Assembly (NCBI GenBank): GCA_009733775.1
Contig: WOGZ01000274.1
Location: 1 to 44,553, forward strand
Origin: Alectoria sarmentosa
Taxonomy: Eukaryota > Ascomycota > Lecanoromycetes > Lecanorales > Parmeliaceae
Length of the DNA stretch: 44,553 nt
Direction of reading: 5' to 3'
The notes under the pieces are model-generated. The model did not search any database and was not told where the DNA came from. It worked only from the letters and a program-made list of their open reading frames with translations. A program made the translations under genes and the position numbers. Positions 1 to 11,600 of this stretch are shown here, piece after piece (position 1 is the first letter of the stretch; each line of letters begins with the position of its first letter).

Positions 1-185
1 GGAATTTTTTTTATGTGACATCGTGACGAATATGTTCAAAAGGACATAGTCGTTTCAAAAAAAAAAAAAAAAAAAAAAATCCGATTTCGGATTTTTTCAC
101 TGTTCCTACCCAGTTTTGGATATCGCGAGTTTTGAATCTCGTATTTGATATCTGGGTCATTATGGAGCGTTTTCGACTTTCATTC
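1..185. repeat. Fragment of a dispersed repeat, also at 33421-33760
   Basis: The first ~60 bases match 33425-33485 with transition differences; both share the cores ATCGTGACG and ATATGTTCAAAA. Bases 100-160 then match 33660-33725, sharing ATCGCGA followed by TTTCGAAT or TTTGAATC. The copy at 33.4 kb is longer and holds two tandem versions of the second part. No coding potential is seen. The element type is unknown, and the left end lies outside the window. Confidence 0.7.
58..97. repeat. A-tract with inverted repeat
   Basis: A run of more than 20 A is followed by an exact inverted repeat, AAATCCGA (77-84) and TCGGATTT (87-94), with a two-base loop. Adding flanking A and T residues extends the arms to 74-84 and 87-97. 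It could fold as a hairpin, but it sits in repeat DNA and no transcript can be assigned to it. Confidence 0.6.
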
Positions 186-425
186 TTTCTATCCGGCGTT
201 CAAGTTATATGACACCTCGAATGAGGAGGGTGAAGAAAGTGATTTAAACACTTTGATTTTCGAATTGCAATGCGATCATGTGAAAGTGTTAAAATGTGTC
301 AATTATTTGAAATATGAAAGGTTTATCGAGGCAAAAAAGGTTTATCGAGGCTTGACACATTTTGTATCTAAATGCTCTGTTGCGATTACTTAATCAATCA
401 AATGTTTCATCTACTTTCAACACAA
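186..425. other. Less mutated stretch, no supported gene
   Basis: This segment is visibly richer in G and C than what follows. It has one open frame (145-393, plus strand) but no in-frame ATG, so a complete gene is not supported; a spliced exon fragment or a decayed repeat tail is possible. A 19-bp-period direct duplication lies at about 317-351 (GTTTATCGAGGC twice). The 5.9 kb repeat starts near 426. Confidence 0.4.
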
Positions 426-927
426 ATATCTTTAATTTTATTATCTCAAATAATTTCTATAATAAAACGATTTTTATAAACAAATAGCTTTTTGATTATA
501 AGGTTTTCGTAACGATAATTTAAAAAAATGTTAATTTTTTAATAATGAATCTATTATTAATCGAGATGCATAAAGTTTTTATTTAATAAAAACAATTTTT
601 TAACGCTAAAATGAAAAAAAAAAAAAAAATATTTTAATTTAATTAAAATTGTGATAAAGACATTAAAAGATTAATTAAAATAAAAATAATTTTTGAAATC
701 ATTGCATTATCAATAAAGTTTTTTTTTATAACGTAAATTTTATCAAAATAATATTTGAATAAATGATATTAATAATCAATTTATAAACATCGATAATAAA
801 CGTAATTTGATAATAATATAATTTTCGTAATATCCTTATTTCTCGCGTATTCTCCAAAACAAAATTTGATAAAAATCGCTCAAATCATAAAATAATACAA
901 TTCGTTAAATCTATTAACGAAATGCGT

Positions 928-2320
928 TAATTCAATATATATTTTGACACGATATGAATTTATCGAGAGTGCGATTTTGAAAAGATGTATAAGATTAAAA
1001 AAATACATCATTTTAATAACAAACTTATCGATGTTTTGTGCGCTTTATGTAAAATGTTATTGATTTATAATTATTATTTTTTATCTTCATAACTTTATGA
1101 TAAAAAATTGTTAATATATATATTTTTTGATAATGTTAATTATTCGAGAAAGTTTTTTTAAAATTTATATATTATTAAAAAACCCAAAAATCTCAAATAA
1201 ACTTTAATAATCATATTTATTAACATTTATAATCTAATATCATAAATTAAAAATTATAATGAAAAGTTTAAACTTCGTATTAACTCGAGCATAAAATATC
1301 TCTTCGAATAAATCAATAATCGATATGCGATGAAATGATAAAAACATAAAATTTTAATTTTTCTTATTTTATTTGAACGTTAATTTATCAAAATCATTTA
1401 TAAAGTCTTTTATAAAAAAATTTAAAAAAAATGAGACAAATAAAGTATCAATTAACGAAAATTTTATTAAATTTATATCGTTATATTCAATAATATCATT
1501 AATCGAATCATCAAACGACGCATTGTTAATCAAATTAAATAATGTGTTAATAATAATTATTATATTTTATCAAAATTAATAACGTTAACGTTTTTTTAAT
1601 TGCGTGCATGTTCATTTTATTATTAAATTTCGTTATTTCATCAAATATAATAAAATGTTTATATTTTATATTTCGATTAAAAAACGTCATAAATTCATTT
1701 TTTTCATAATTTATTCACTCAAATTCATTTTTTATTTCGTATTTTATAAAACGTTAACGTTTCTGACCCTTTATAATTCGAAATCCTGATTATTTATAAT
1801 CGATATATCGAAAACTTATGTTTTTTTTTTATAACGAGAATTCAAACATATTATTTATAAAATGTGATATTATAAAAAATTTAATGAACAAAAAGGAAAA
1901 AAGCGAAAACATTGACGATAAAATCGAAACGAATAAAAACGATAAAATGATATATAAATCGTCATATCATTTGTTTTATTTAATATCGCTATCAACTTTA
2001 AAATGTTTAAAAAAATATACGAAAATGTGAAATATTATTAAAACGTAAAATTCGAAATTAATAACATCATTAAATGTTATTGCATATGTGTTATGATGTC
2101 ATAATGTTTATTATCATAATAATGTTAATTTACTCATTATTATCGTTACATTACGATTATTAATTTTACAATTTGCGAAAAAAACACAATTTATAAATCA
2201 TATTTATGAATTTATTTAATCATTTCATTAAGCGCCTTTTTATGAATAATATGATTTTTTATTTTTACGCAATTCAATTTATTCGTATTTTGAATCGATA
2301 CGCGTGATTCATAATAAATT
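928..2320 (+). pseudogene. Unrecognised protein relic, 5' block (copy 1)
   Basis: Plus-strand translation gives long protein-like runs broken mainly by TAA/TAG where CAA or CAG is plausible. Readable pieces include IDVLCALCKMLLIY and FFDNVNYSRKFF near 1020-1160, SLIESSNDALLIKLNN at 1496-1545, and a hydrophilic acidic/basic run NIDDKIETNKNDK near 1908-1950. The frame changes between blocks, so either several ORFs or small indels are present. Copy 2 (14150-15535) preserves the same peptides, for example EDIDDEIETNKDDK, which argues for former coding. I do not recognise a family. No catalytic motif (YxDD, DDE, helicase P-loop) is visible. Confidence 0.5.
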
Positions 2321-2329
2321 TAATATTTA

Positions 2330-3237
2330 TATAATGTTATCAATCAAACTTAAAAATAAATCATTAATTAATTATGAATTTTGAATATTAAATCACAATT
2401 GCGATATGAATAACGTGTATAACATTTATATTAAAATATTAATACATAAAATGATCATATAATTTTATGTAATGTTTTATAAAAAAATGTAACATCGAAA
2501 AATAAATGTATATTGAAATTATTGATTTACTCTAATTGAAATTGCGCTCATATTATCGCTATTAAAAAAAACGTTAAAAGGCGTTAAAATCTCATAAAAA
2601 AAGATTTATAAAAGTCTGATTTATAAAATCGTATAATAATAATTCAAAATGAAATGTTTATTTATTTTTTATATTTATTTAAAATCTCCGAAAATAATGT
2701 AAATTATATATTTTCGCAATTAAACAACCTCACCTTACTTTATTATTAAATCTTAAATTTTCATTTTATTGACTTTTATTTTGTGTGTATTAATAATTCT
2801 TTTTTATAATAAATCGTAAAATAAACAATTCCCAAATTAATTCACAAAACCAATTAATTTCATAAATCTCACAAAAGTCGAATGCTTCATCTATCAAAAT
2901 TATCAAAATTATCAAATTAAACGTAATCGAAAACACGTAAAACAATCAAAATTCTTAAAGAAAACCCATAACGTCAAAAGTCAGCGCAATAATCAAAACA
3001 AATATAACGTTAATTTATATCTTAAATCGAGAAAACACGAAAACAAAAAATGAAATTCCTACATTTCGACGAACTTCGAAAAAAAAATCTATACAAAATA
3101 ACGACGATAAATAAAACTTTAATTCCCTTACATTTATGAGACGCAAATTATTTCTCGAAAAAATTAATCTTCATATTAATTGATCTTTTTAATTTTATTA
3201 ATTAATTATTTATTTAAAATCGAAACATTTTAAAAGT
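2330..3237. other. AT-rich interior of the 5.9 kb repeat, no gene seen
   Basis: This stretch is conserved with copy 2 (about 15560-16490) but I find no convincing frame on either strand. Around 2880-3010 the plus strand holds many C and few G (runs such as TATCAAAATTATCAAA), suggesting that mutation acted mainly on the minus strand's C residues. Confidence 0.5.
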
Positions 3238-4400
3238 TGATAATGTAAATCGAATTAACGATATCGATAAAATTAATGAAGATAACGCGAAATTTGAAAA
3301 AATCATTAAAAATAAAAAACGTCATATAAATAAAAAATTGAAAATTATAAATTCGCGCTCGACAAAAAAATCTAAAAATAATTCTTCATAAATTCTTGAT
3401 TTAAATCATATAAATAAATTTATCACGAATATGCGTAATATATTAAATAAATTGCAAAATAAATATTATTTTCATTATTTTCGACACTTTACGCTTAATT
3501 TTAAATTATAAATTATACAATAAATTTAAAAAAATGCAATCAAAAAGCATAATTAAAAATGAAATCTTTTTTGAATGCGCGTTAATAATCATTATGCAAA
3601 TTAAAAAAATCGTTATATTGTATATATAAAAATATAATCTCATTGCTTTTTGAATTTCAATTCTAAAATTAACGTATTTTATTAACATTTTATTTGAAAA
3701 TATATGAAGAAAAATGAAAAAAACATCATTTAAATTTATTTCGATGTTAAAACGCTTATAAAGTTATTTTCAAAATATTATTTTATTAATTCATTTGCGT
3801 ATATGTTCGATTTTACGAATGAATATATTGATATTAACGATATAAATAATTAAAATCTTATTTGAAATTTCTTCTTTAAAAGTAAATGTGCATTTTTGAT
3901 ATGCGATGATTATTAAAAGCTCATCTTTTTCTTTAAGCATTTTTTATATGTTTACTGCGCGATATAAATTGACGATAAATTAAAATACGAATATAAAAAC
4001 ATTATGTGATTTTCTTTATCAACACAAAACGCTTTTCAAATAATTTCATAAAATAAACATTTTAAAACGTTATGATAATCTTTTTATGCGCGAGCTCGTG
4101 CGTATTAAATCTAAATTTCATATACGTGAAAATGTTATTATTAAAAATCTCATTCCGTTTTCGAATAATGATAATAATTATTTATTTTATAACACACCTC
4201 CGTTATCATTTATTTCGCGAAATAAAAAACGCGTTATTAAATAAATTAAAAATCGTCAAATTTTTAAAGTGCTCGAATCAAAAATTGAATTGTGATATAT
4301 TCAAATTTGTGTATAAATTTATGTGAATTTTTATATACATCTTTATGCGTTATCAAAATAATTTATTTATTGCTATGTTACGATTTTAATATATACGATA
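3238..4400 (+). pseudogene. Unrecognised protein relic, middle block (copy 1)
   Basis: Equivalent to 16490-17640 in copy 2, where the frame is easier to read: INDVDEINKDNTKFEKIAENE, then SRSIRKFKNNFSQIFDLN, HYFRHFTLDFRL and, at 17312-17503, NLFVRELVRVKFKFYIYE followed by SFSNNNNDYLF and SRNKKRVIE. In copy 1 the last part reads NLFMRELVRIKSKF. Charged residues are abundant and stops are of the TAA/TGA type that RIP makes from CAA and TGG. The strongest ORFs in other frames here (3506-3688 minus, 4072-4326 plus) are shadows. The family is unknown. Confidence 0.5.
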
Positions 4401-4689
4401 ACGAATATTATTAAAGCTTTGCTTTATTGAATAACGATCATAATATAAAAAACATAATATAAAGTATAATTTGAGAGGTTTTCTGTTAATAACATTATGT
4501 TAAAAACGATATATAATATTAGGTTTGCGCTATTTATGAAATATAACATATAATATACGTTTTAAATTGAAACGTTTATTATGTTTTTAAATATCTCATA
4601 TAATAAACAAATAACAATAAAGAAATAAAAAATCAAAATATCTCTTACGCGTTTATAACAACAAATTCAAATTATCATTTATTATGAAT

Positions 4690-5140
4690 TTTATAATTGT
4701 GAAAATGATGTTCTTTATTGAAAATGACATCTTCGCACTTTTTCACATTATAATTACGCTAATGAAACGAAGATATTATTTTAACATTTGAAAATGTCTT
4801 ACGAATCGCTTCGAGCATTTTAAATTACTTTAATATCGATATGATATCGATTTAACATTAAATAACATCTCAATTTACGTCGAAATATATAATATAAATT
4901 TATCATAAAACATATTTAACGCGTTTATTATCGTAAATTAATGTGAATTGTTTCTCTTTTTTTTCGAGTTATAATATTAACGTTTTCACATTAACGTCTA
5001 TATTTCAAATTAAACAAAAATTATACGTTATTATTATAATGTTATCGCTTTACAAGCGCATATTTAAACGTCAAATCTTCGATTTGAAAATGAATATGAT
5101 TTTCCTTTTCGTTTTCTTTTTCGTTTCGAAAGAAATATAA
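4690..5140 (+). pseudogene. Unrecognised protein relic, 3' block (copy 1)
   Basis: The plus strand reads NFIIVKMMFFIENDIFALFH, then MKRRYYFNI, a stop, KCLTNRFEHFKLL, YRYDIDLTLNNISIYVE and later SNLRFENEYD. Copy 2 at 17920-18120 preserves the same run (KCLINRFGHFELF). The conservation of aromatic and charged positions suggests the same large protein as the upstream blocks. No known domain is recognised. Confidence 0.45.
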
Positions 5141-5145
5141 TGTAA

Positions 5146-5580
5146 CGTCTTTTAATAATGATTCTCCGAAACTCATTTGCGCTGCCATCAAATGATATGA
5201 TTTGTATATTTAATATAATTAACATTGAGATCATGAAATCGCGATTTTAACAACAAAATAACAAAATAAAAAGCAAAAATAAAAAAACGTGATTTTATTT
5301 GAAATGCTGAAGATGCAATGTCAAAGTTTCACGCTATCGCAACGTGTTATTTTAATAACAAAACTTAATGTGTTTTCAAAATAAATAAGACATATAAAAA
5401 CGACGCAACGACGTTTAAAGCATTTGACATAATGAAAAGAAAAAAAAAAGTTTTCATATAAGAGAAGAGCGAGAACATAGTTGATCATTAAACGCATCTC
5501 GCATTATAAATATAATTGTTGAAATTACTTTAATGATTTATTTTCAAACATTCTTTTATAAAAAAAAATCGCGATATCGA
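5146..5580. other. Intervening AT-rich sequence, no gene seen
   Basis: This part lies between the 3' relic block and the tandem repeat. It is less well conserved between copies than the flanking blocks. A purine-rich run (AAAAGAAAAAAAAAG near 5434) lies just upstream of the tandem repeat. No ORF or RNA gene is supported. Confidence 0.4.
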
Positions 5581-5592
5581 GCACGAATTAAT

Positions 5593-5805
5593 CGTTTACA
5601 GTTATTACGCGATAAATAATTGAATCGTGTTAAAAACTTATTTAAAGCGCGATTTACAAGCAAGGCTTATAATATAATTAACAAACTAAATTATCGCTTG
5701 CAATTATTACGTGATAAACAATTAAATCATATCAAAAACTTATTCAAAGCACGATTTACAAGTAAGGCTGATAACGTTGACCATATTAATAATAAAATAA
5801 AATGA
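5593..5805 (+). repeat. 102-bp in-frame tandem repeat (two units), copy 1
   Basis: Two adjacent units start at 5593 (CGTTTACAGTTATTACGCG) and 5695 (CGCTTGCAATTATTACGTG), exactly 102 bp or 34 codons apart. Both translate in one frame as RLQLLRDK.LN, then KNLFKARFTSKA. A stop interrupts unit 1 where unit 2 has Q. A third, partial unit may follow at about 5790. The repeat is basic and looks helical. It is probably the C-terminal part of the unknown protein of the 5.9 kb repeat; its function is unknown. Confidence 0.75.
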
Positions 5806-5809
5806 GATT

Positions 5810-6335
5810 TGATAATGCAAAATGAATATGTGCTTCGTGATAATACGTTTATCATTTATATGAAAAAAACAAAAAAAACGTTATCGAATATAAAAAACAA
5901 TATAATATTGCATTAATGAAATCGATATAACGAATTATATCTAATCGTTAATTAATAACATTTACATCGTAAAATAAATAAACCTATCTATGCGACGTAA
6001 AAAAAATCAATATAAATGATAATATAATGTATATAAGATAATAAGCATCATAATGTGAAAAAAAAAAAAAAATAACTCGATAACGATAAATTGTTAATGC
6101 TTTATTAACAATTTATTGAGATATTATCAATTAATTTTTAACATTTAAATACATATAACATGATTATACGATGAAAAATCAAATATTAATTTATTACATC
6201 TAATAGCATATTCAAAGTGCATTTTTGTTATCATATTATTGAAGAATTTGAACAATGTTACGAGTTTATTGAAAAAGAGTTTCTATAAGCACTTAGATAA
6301 CTAATTGTCGACAAGACATTTATTCACGTAAGGGG
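5810..6335. other. AT-rich 3' end of 5.9 kb repeat copy 1
   Basis: Matches 19000-19556. It contains TTGTTAAT and ATTAACAAT inverted motifs near 6090-6120 and the shared terminal string TAACTAATTGTCGA near 6299. Homology to copy 2 stops at about 6345, where the GC-rich minisatellite starts. Confidence 0.5.
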
Positions 6336-6650
6336 CCCCCTAAGGTACATGACTGCGATGCTCGTATCATGATTACCTGGCTGTATAGCTGCGATGCCCG
6401 TACCATGGATACGTGACTGCGATGTCCGTACCATGACTACGTGACTGCGATGCCCGTACCATGGGTATGTGACTGCGATGCCCATGCCATGGCTACATAA
6501 TTACATGACTGCGATGTCCATATGACTACGTGACTGCGATGCTCGTACCATGACTACATGATTGCGATGCTCACATAACTACATGACTGCGATGCCCATA
6601 TCATGAGTTTGCGTAATACATAATTACGTAATTGCGATGATTATAAAATG
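6336..6650. repeat. GC-rich minisatellite, ten ACTGCGATG units
   Basis: The core (C/T)TGCGATG recurs ten times, starting at 6353, 6389, 6417, 6445, 6473, 6509, 6534, 6562, 6587 and 6632. Spacings are 36, 28, 28, 28, 36, 25, 28, 25 and 45, so the basic period is 28 bp, with length variants. The unit is roughly ACTACGTGACTGCGATG, then CCCGTACCATG. It is far richer in G and C than its surroundings, abuts the palindrome GGGGCCCC (6332-6339), and is absent at the matching end of copy 2. Units become more AT-rich towards the right. Confidence 0.9.
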
Positions 6651-7009
6651 TAAATACTTTATTAATATAACATTTCAACAAAAAACGCGCAAGAATTTTA
6701 TCGAAATTCGATGTTAAAAAATAATCGAAATAATGTTAAAAGAAATATGAAATATTGTTAAAATTATTTCAAAAAAATGATAACAAATTTTTTTTCTTTC
6801 AACAATCTCATAACAATGATTCAATAATTCTTCAACAATTTGTCGACAAAAGATCGAATCATTTGTTAACAATAACAATTTGTTAATAATAAATATTTGT
6901 TATATATAACAAACTTCAATTAGATTGATAATTAATTTATAATTTGAACATAATGTTCAGACGAAAATTAATTTAAGTATATTTTAACATAAAGTTGACA
7001 AATCATTTA
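6651..7009. other. AT-rich spacer with CAACAAT/TTGTTAA motifs
   Basis: There is no gene. Short inverted motifs cluster at 6780-6905: CAACAATCTC, CTTCAACAATTTGTCGACAA, TTTGTTAACAATAACAATTTG. Similar TTGTTGACA strings occur near 19310-19360 and at the window end (44489-44553). They might be subterminal repeats of a DNA transposon, but no matching element boundary could be set. Confidence 0.35.
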
Positions 7010-7755
7010 ATCGTATATAAGCGACGATAAGGTAAATAAACGTTAAATTATGCGATAATTCGATTTCTCAATATTGTTATTAATTTATTCGATTTCACGC
7101 ATTCGAAAATTTATGCGCTCGTTATTATTATTAATGATTTTTTTAAATATACTTAATAATTCGTGTTTGTTTTTATTATCGTTGAAAATGTTATTGAGCA
7201 TCGTATTTAAACGAGCGTAAATTTTAATAATTTTCGCATTTATATTTAAATTTATAAGTATTGTATTTATTACAAAAAGAATTAATACGATATTAATAAA
7301 TGCGATTAACGTAATAAGCGATTTAATAAAAATAATGTAAATAAAAAAGATCGCGAAGGTTGTGATAATTATAATAATTGTGATAATTATAATCATGAAA
7401 GTTGTGAAAAACGTGAACGAAAAAGAAAAAATTTCGAATTCAAATTCGTTGAAAAGTTAAAAATTTAATTTAATAATGTTAATATAATTATAACGATTAT
7501 TTAATTCAAAATCGTATATTGCTTTATCGCTTATATGAATTTTATCATTTTTATCATTTTTATCATTTTTATCGTTTTCGTCGCTTTTAAATCGGCTTTT
7601 GAATTTATTATAAATTTTAACGTTTTAAATAAAAAGATTTATGAAATTATTAAATTTAAAGTTATTGATAAAGTGTAAGTTATTGTTTTATTCGTTATAA
7701 TAACGATATCGTTTTTTTAATTTCGCGATTATATTTGCATTTGATATATAATTTT
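7010..7755 (+). pseudogene. Truncated Ty1/Copia gag-protease fragment (Copia-C)
   Basis: Aligns with 43075-43800 in the same orientation. On the plus strand it encodes a hydrophilic, Cys-containing low-complexity run (GCDNYNNCDNYNHESCEKRER, about 7350-7410). Next come FEFKFVEKLK and FEFIINFNVLNKKIYEIIKF, the counterpart of FEFIINFNILNRKIYEVIKF in Copia-B; this could be the start of a Copia aspartic protease with DSG mutated. Homology ends abruptly at ~7755, so the copy is truncated. The open frame on the minus strand here (7085-7396, rich in Ile) is a shadow. Confidence 0.55.
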
Positions 7756-7756
7756 G

Positions 7757-7955
7757 TTGAAATTCGGGTCACGTGACGCCAAGCCTTGGCGGTCACATGC
7801 GCACATTAATGCGCTTATACATAAATCGCTCTTTCTTTCATAATACTTTTAAAACAATATAATTAAATGTTTTATTTCATATTTTGATAAATTATAAACT
7901 TAAACTTTGCATCGGCATTATTATAATATAACTTATTTATCATTTATTATGATTG
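7757..7955. repeat. CACGTG-containing repeat, copy 1
   Basis: This begins with a compact GC-rich palindromic block: GTCACGTGAC (perfect palindrome), CGCCAAG-C-CTTGGCG (perfect inverted repeat with a one-base loop), then GCGCA..TGCGC. It is followed by a conserved tail (AATCGCTCTTTCTTTCATAA, then AAACAATATAATTAAATG) shared with 8432-8630 and 33868-34010. It abuts the truncated end of Copia-C. The function is unknown; a solo terminal repeat or a small non-autonomous element is possible. Confidence 0.65.
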
Positions 7956-8431
7956 AAATTACTTTTAAACATTTCTATATTCATCGCAATGAAAATGTCA
8001 ATTATAAAAATCGTTACGTTTATATAACGCAACCTTTTTAATATAAACAATATTCATTATAAAATAATTATTTAAACCGAAACGATTACGATTCGCTCAC
8101 AACAAAAGTGCGCAAAAATCGTAAAAAAGCGAACGCAAAAAAAACAACGCTAAAAATTAACGACATTTAAAACGCTTTTTCGAAAATTACGAACGTTTTT
8201 AAAAACCAATATCGCTTTTTTAAACGCTGAAACGTTATTAATACTTGATCGTTTCCATCAATATTTATATCATTTTCATTTCCGTTCAAAACAAAATAAA
8301 ACGATTTAAAACATATCGCAAATAATCGTGATATATCGAAATTATCAAAAATTGCTATGCGACCGTGATCACGTGATTATTAAATTTCTAAAATATATCA
8401 ACTTTTTTATATAAAACACGTTAAAACGATA
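7955..8431. other. AT-rich spacer; first ~100 bp shared with 19560-19660
   Basis: The first part (ATTGAAATTACTTTTAAACA, then TCATCGCAATGAAA) resembles 19568-19610, immediately right of 5.9 kb copy 2. This suggests that the 5.9 kb repeat unit once continued into this sequence and that the minisatellite plus Copia-C segment now separates the two in copy 1. The rest shows only AT-rich sequence with a GATCACGTGAT motif near 8368. Confidence 0.4.
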
Positions 8432-8635
8432 AATGTCGAAATTTAGGTCACGTGATAGATCACGTGACATGGGCGCATGCGCTTATAACTTAATCGCACT
8501 TTCCTTCGTAGCACTCTTAAAATAATACAATTAAATGTCCTACATTATATTTTCATAAATTATAAACCCAAACTTGCCCGACGATCGTTATAAACATGAT
8601 CTATTTATCTTATCGTCGCTTATATACGATTAAAT
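8432..8635. repeat. CACGTG-containing repeat, copy 2
   Basis: This holds a perfect inverted repeat, GTCACGTGA-TAGA-TCACGTGAC (about 8448-8469), followed by GGGCGCATGCGC and the family tail AATCGCACTTTCCTTCGTAG. It is the best-preserved copy of this tail. The copy at 33868 carries the same sequence with C replaced by T and G by A. Confidence 0.7.
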
Positions 8636-8639
8636 GATT

Positions 8640-11600
8640 TGTCAACAATACATTAAAATACATTTAACAAATTTTTTCCGATAACAATATGTTCAAATTG
8701 TAAATTAATTATTCATTTAATTGAAGCTTGTTAAGCGCAATAAAGATTTATTTATAATAAGATTTAACTTTGTTGATAAACGGGTCGATTATTTATCGAC
8801 AAATTTTCGACAAATTGTTAATAAATTATTAATATTTTATTATAAGATTGTTGAGAATTTTTTTCCTTATTATCATTTTATTAACATAAATTCAATCATA
8901 TTTTATTCTTCTTTCAACATATCTTTAATCATTTTTTAACATTAATTTTTGATCAATTTGCGATGAACATATTATGCACTCTTTATTATTTAAATATAAT
9001 GTTTAAATGTCGTCTTAATGTTTACATTGCATTATATAAATGTTCGCATTAATGTTCGCATTGATATTTGCACTGCACGAATACTCGCATTAATATTTTT
9101 GATTTTAAATATATGTTAAAAGTATCGTCAAACTTATTGAAATGTCTTCTCTTTAATTCATCTCATCAAAATTTATATCTTATTATCGTGATTGCTTTAC
9201 GCATTGCGCGCTTATTATCATACACTTATTTATATCGAATTTCGTCTTAATCACATTGCGCCATTATCGATAATTATTTATATTTTATTTGATATCGTCG
9301 TCGTCAAAAAACGCAAAACGTTTTAAATAAATCATATTTTCATTTGCTTTGATAAAAATTATCGAAATGCGCACTTTTAAATGAAGTTTCGTGAAATTTT
9401 TATTCGATTACAACTCCTTTTAATGATAAATAATAAATAACTTTAAGAAAGATCGCGCATCAATTATATACACTTCGCGTAAAAAACTATTATCATTTCT
9501 GTGTCATCTTTATGTCATTTTTACGAAAAAATGTTAAGTTGAAGAAGCATCTTAAAAAGCATCCTGACTTATTCTCTTTTAACATAAACATCATCATAAA
9601 TTATCCATCAAATAATCAACGATAATCGAAATAATTTCTTTTGAATAATCAAAACAATCTTATAACGTCTTTAAATTGATTTTGAAATATATCGTTAATT
9701 TGATTAAGCATCTTCAGGGTCCTTTAAAATGCCGCTCGAAGAATTTATTAACGTTGAAATTTTATACACATTTTAGAGCATATAATATATTATACATTTC
9801 GATCTCAAAACTTGTCAAATAACATCTTTGAGCATATGACATCGTCAATTCTTTATTTTATATATGTTTTGTTATTATATTTTATCGTTGACCTCTGCTT
9901 TATTCAAAATCAATGAAATATCGTTAATTTATGTTTATTTTATCGTTTAACGTGTTTAATTTATTAAAATTTGAATTTAAAATATAATGAGAAGTATAAC
10001 GACGATTAAAAAATCGTCAAAAAAAAAGCGAGAAGGTTGAAATAATATCGAGATAATAAGATGTTAAACAATCTATTATAACATTATTAATAATTGTCGT
10101 TATTTATTAAATGCTTGATCATACTGTTAATTATAAAATGATTTAAAATAATCGAAAAACTTGTTAAAAGCGAAAAGATATGTTCAATTTCAATTTATGT
10201 ATTATTGTTAATGTAATTATGTTGAAAACGTTATATTATCATCGCATTAACAATTGCTTTTAAAAATGTTATTATCATTTATAAAATTGAATTTATTATC
10301 GTTATTATCGACATTGTGATAGACGGAGAAGACACATACCTTTATGATTATATTATATTTTTATATTTTTTTCAATTTTGCTTTAATTTAATTTTTCGCT
10401 CTTTTATAATTACGTTTGTTTTTTTTCAAATAAATATAACGTTATTATTATATTCGTTAATGTATAAATAATTGATTTAAAAAAAATTGATCATTTATTT
10501 TCAACTTATGAAATTAAATACATATTTAATCAATTATAAATTTTATAAATCATAATTATTTATTTTATAATAATAACGTATTTTATAATGATGTGTATAT
10601 TATTGTGTATATCTGAAATGCGATAACATAAATGAGATAAATTATGTTTATTGAGTTATATTAATTTTTATTATAAAGAAATTGAGATTGAAAAAAAATT
10701 GCAGATATTTAATTATTTTTGAAATATGTTAAAAAATAATTTATGTGTTTTTGAAAAAATAAATATCGATATGATGAGATGTAAGATTTGAAATAAATAT
10801 ATTTTACGATAATAAAAAGAATAATATAATCAAATATAAAAGATATAATGTGCGCAATTTTGAATCTTATACAAATATCAACTTTACGTTTTAAGATATT
10901 TATATGTTAAATGTTTTATGTCATTATGAAATTTGCGTAAAATAAATATATTTATAAGTTATAAAAGAAGATTTGAAATTCACGATCTTTTTTTAAGAAA
11001 ACACATAGCGAATTATTAAATAGAGAATCGAAATAATTAATAATGACAATTTTAATAATGATAATAATAATAATTAATTCAATAATTTCAATAGCAATCA
11101 ATTCAATAACACAAAATAAAGATATATAATTTAACGTAAAAGGAGATTGTTTATCAATGTAACATAAAAATAAACAATCTTAAAAGAAAAAATTCGACGA
11201 TGAAAGATAAAAAATCAAAATAATAATTTATAAATAAATTATATAAATTGAATATCATAATTTAAATTTAATAACAAAATGAAACCCTCTTTTTTTAAAT
11301 GTCTCGTTTTATCATCTTTTATAACCCGCTTGACATTTATAATATAATGTTTTTTATATTTAATTTTAAATAATTCAATAACCTTTATGATATTAAATAT
11401 CTTAAAATATAACGTTTATAATATTGAATTTAACTTAAATTTTTCGAAATCTTTTATTATAATTAGACGTATGAAGAATTTAAATTTACTTTTGAAGAGC
11501 TCGTGTAAAAAGATTTCATTAAAACACGTTAATTGAATAAATCTGATCATCATAAAATCGTTTATTTTGAAAATGATTTGATATTTAGATTTTTTGTAGA

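Larger units (their letters stand above)
426..6345 (+). repeat. 5.9 kb long direct repeat, copy 1
   Basis: This segment aligns along its whole length with 13648-19556 in the same orientation (5,920 and 5,909 bp). Landmarks shared in order include the protein relics at 1373/14601, 1818/15047, 3506/16766 (opposite strand) and 4072/17331, and the 102-bp tandem repeat at 5593/18804. Differences seen by eye are nearly all transitions with few small indels, as expected of RIP. No LTRs, terminal inverted repeats or target duplications were found at its ends. It could be the body of an unclassified transposon or a segmental duplication. Confidence 0.85.

Noticed and set aside
145..393. 82-codon open frame on the plus strand
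   Set aside because: It has no in-frame ATG (it opens with TTG) and overlaps a repeat boundary, so a eukaryotic gene is not supported.
6336..6650. CRISPR-like array
   Set aside because: Units are contiguous degenerate minisatellite repeats with no unique spacers between conserved repeats, in a eukaryotic context.
7085..7396. Minus-strand frame of 103 codons rich in Ile, with a paralogue at 43152-43376
   Set aside because: The opposite strand carries the Copia gag low-complexity and protease sequence; the Ile runs are its complement. Similarity between the two frames follows from the shared DNA.
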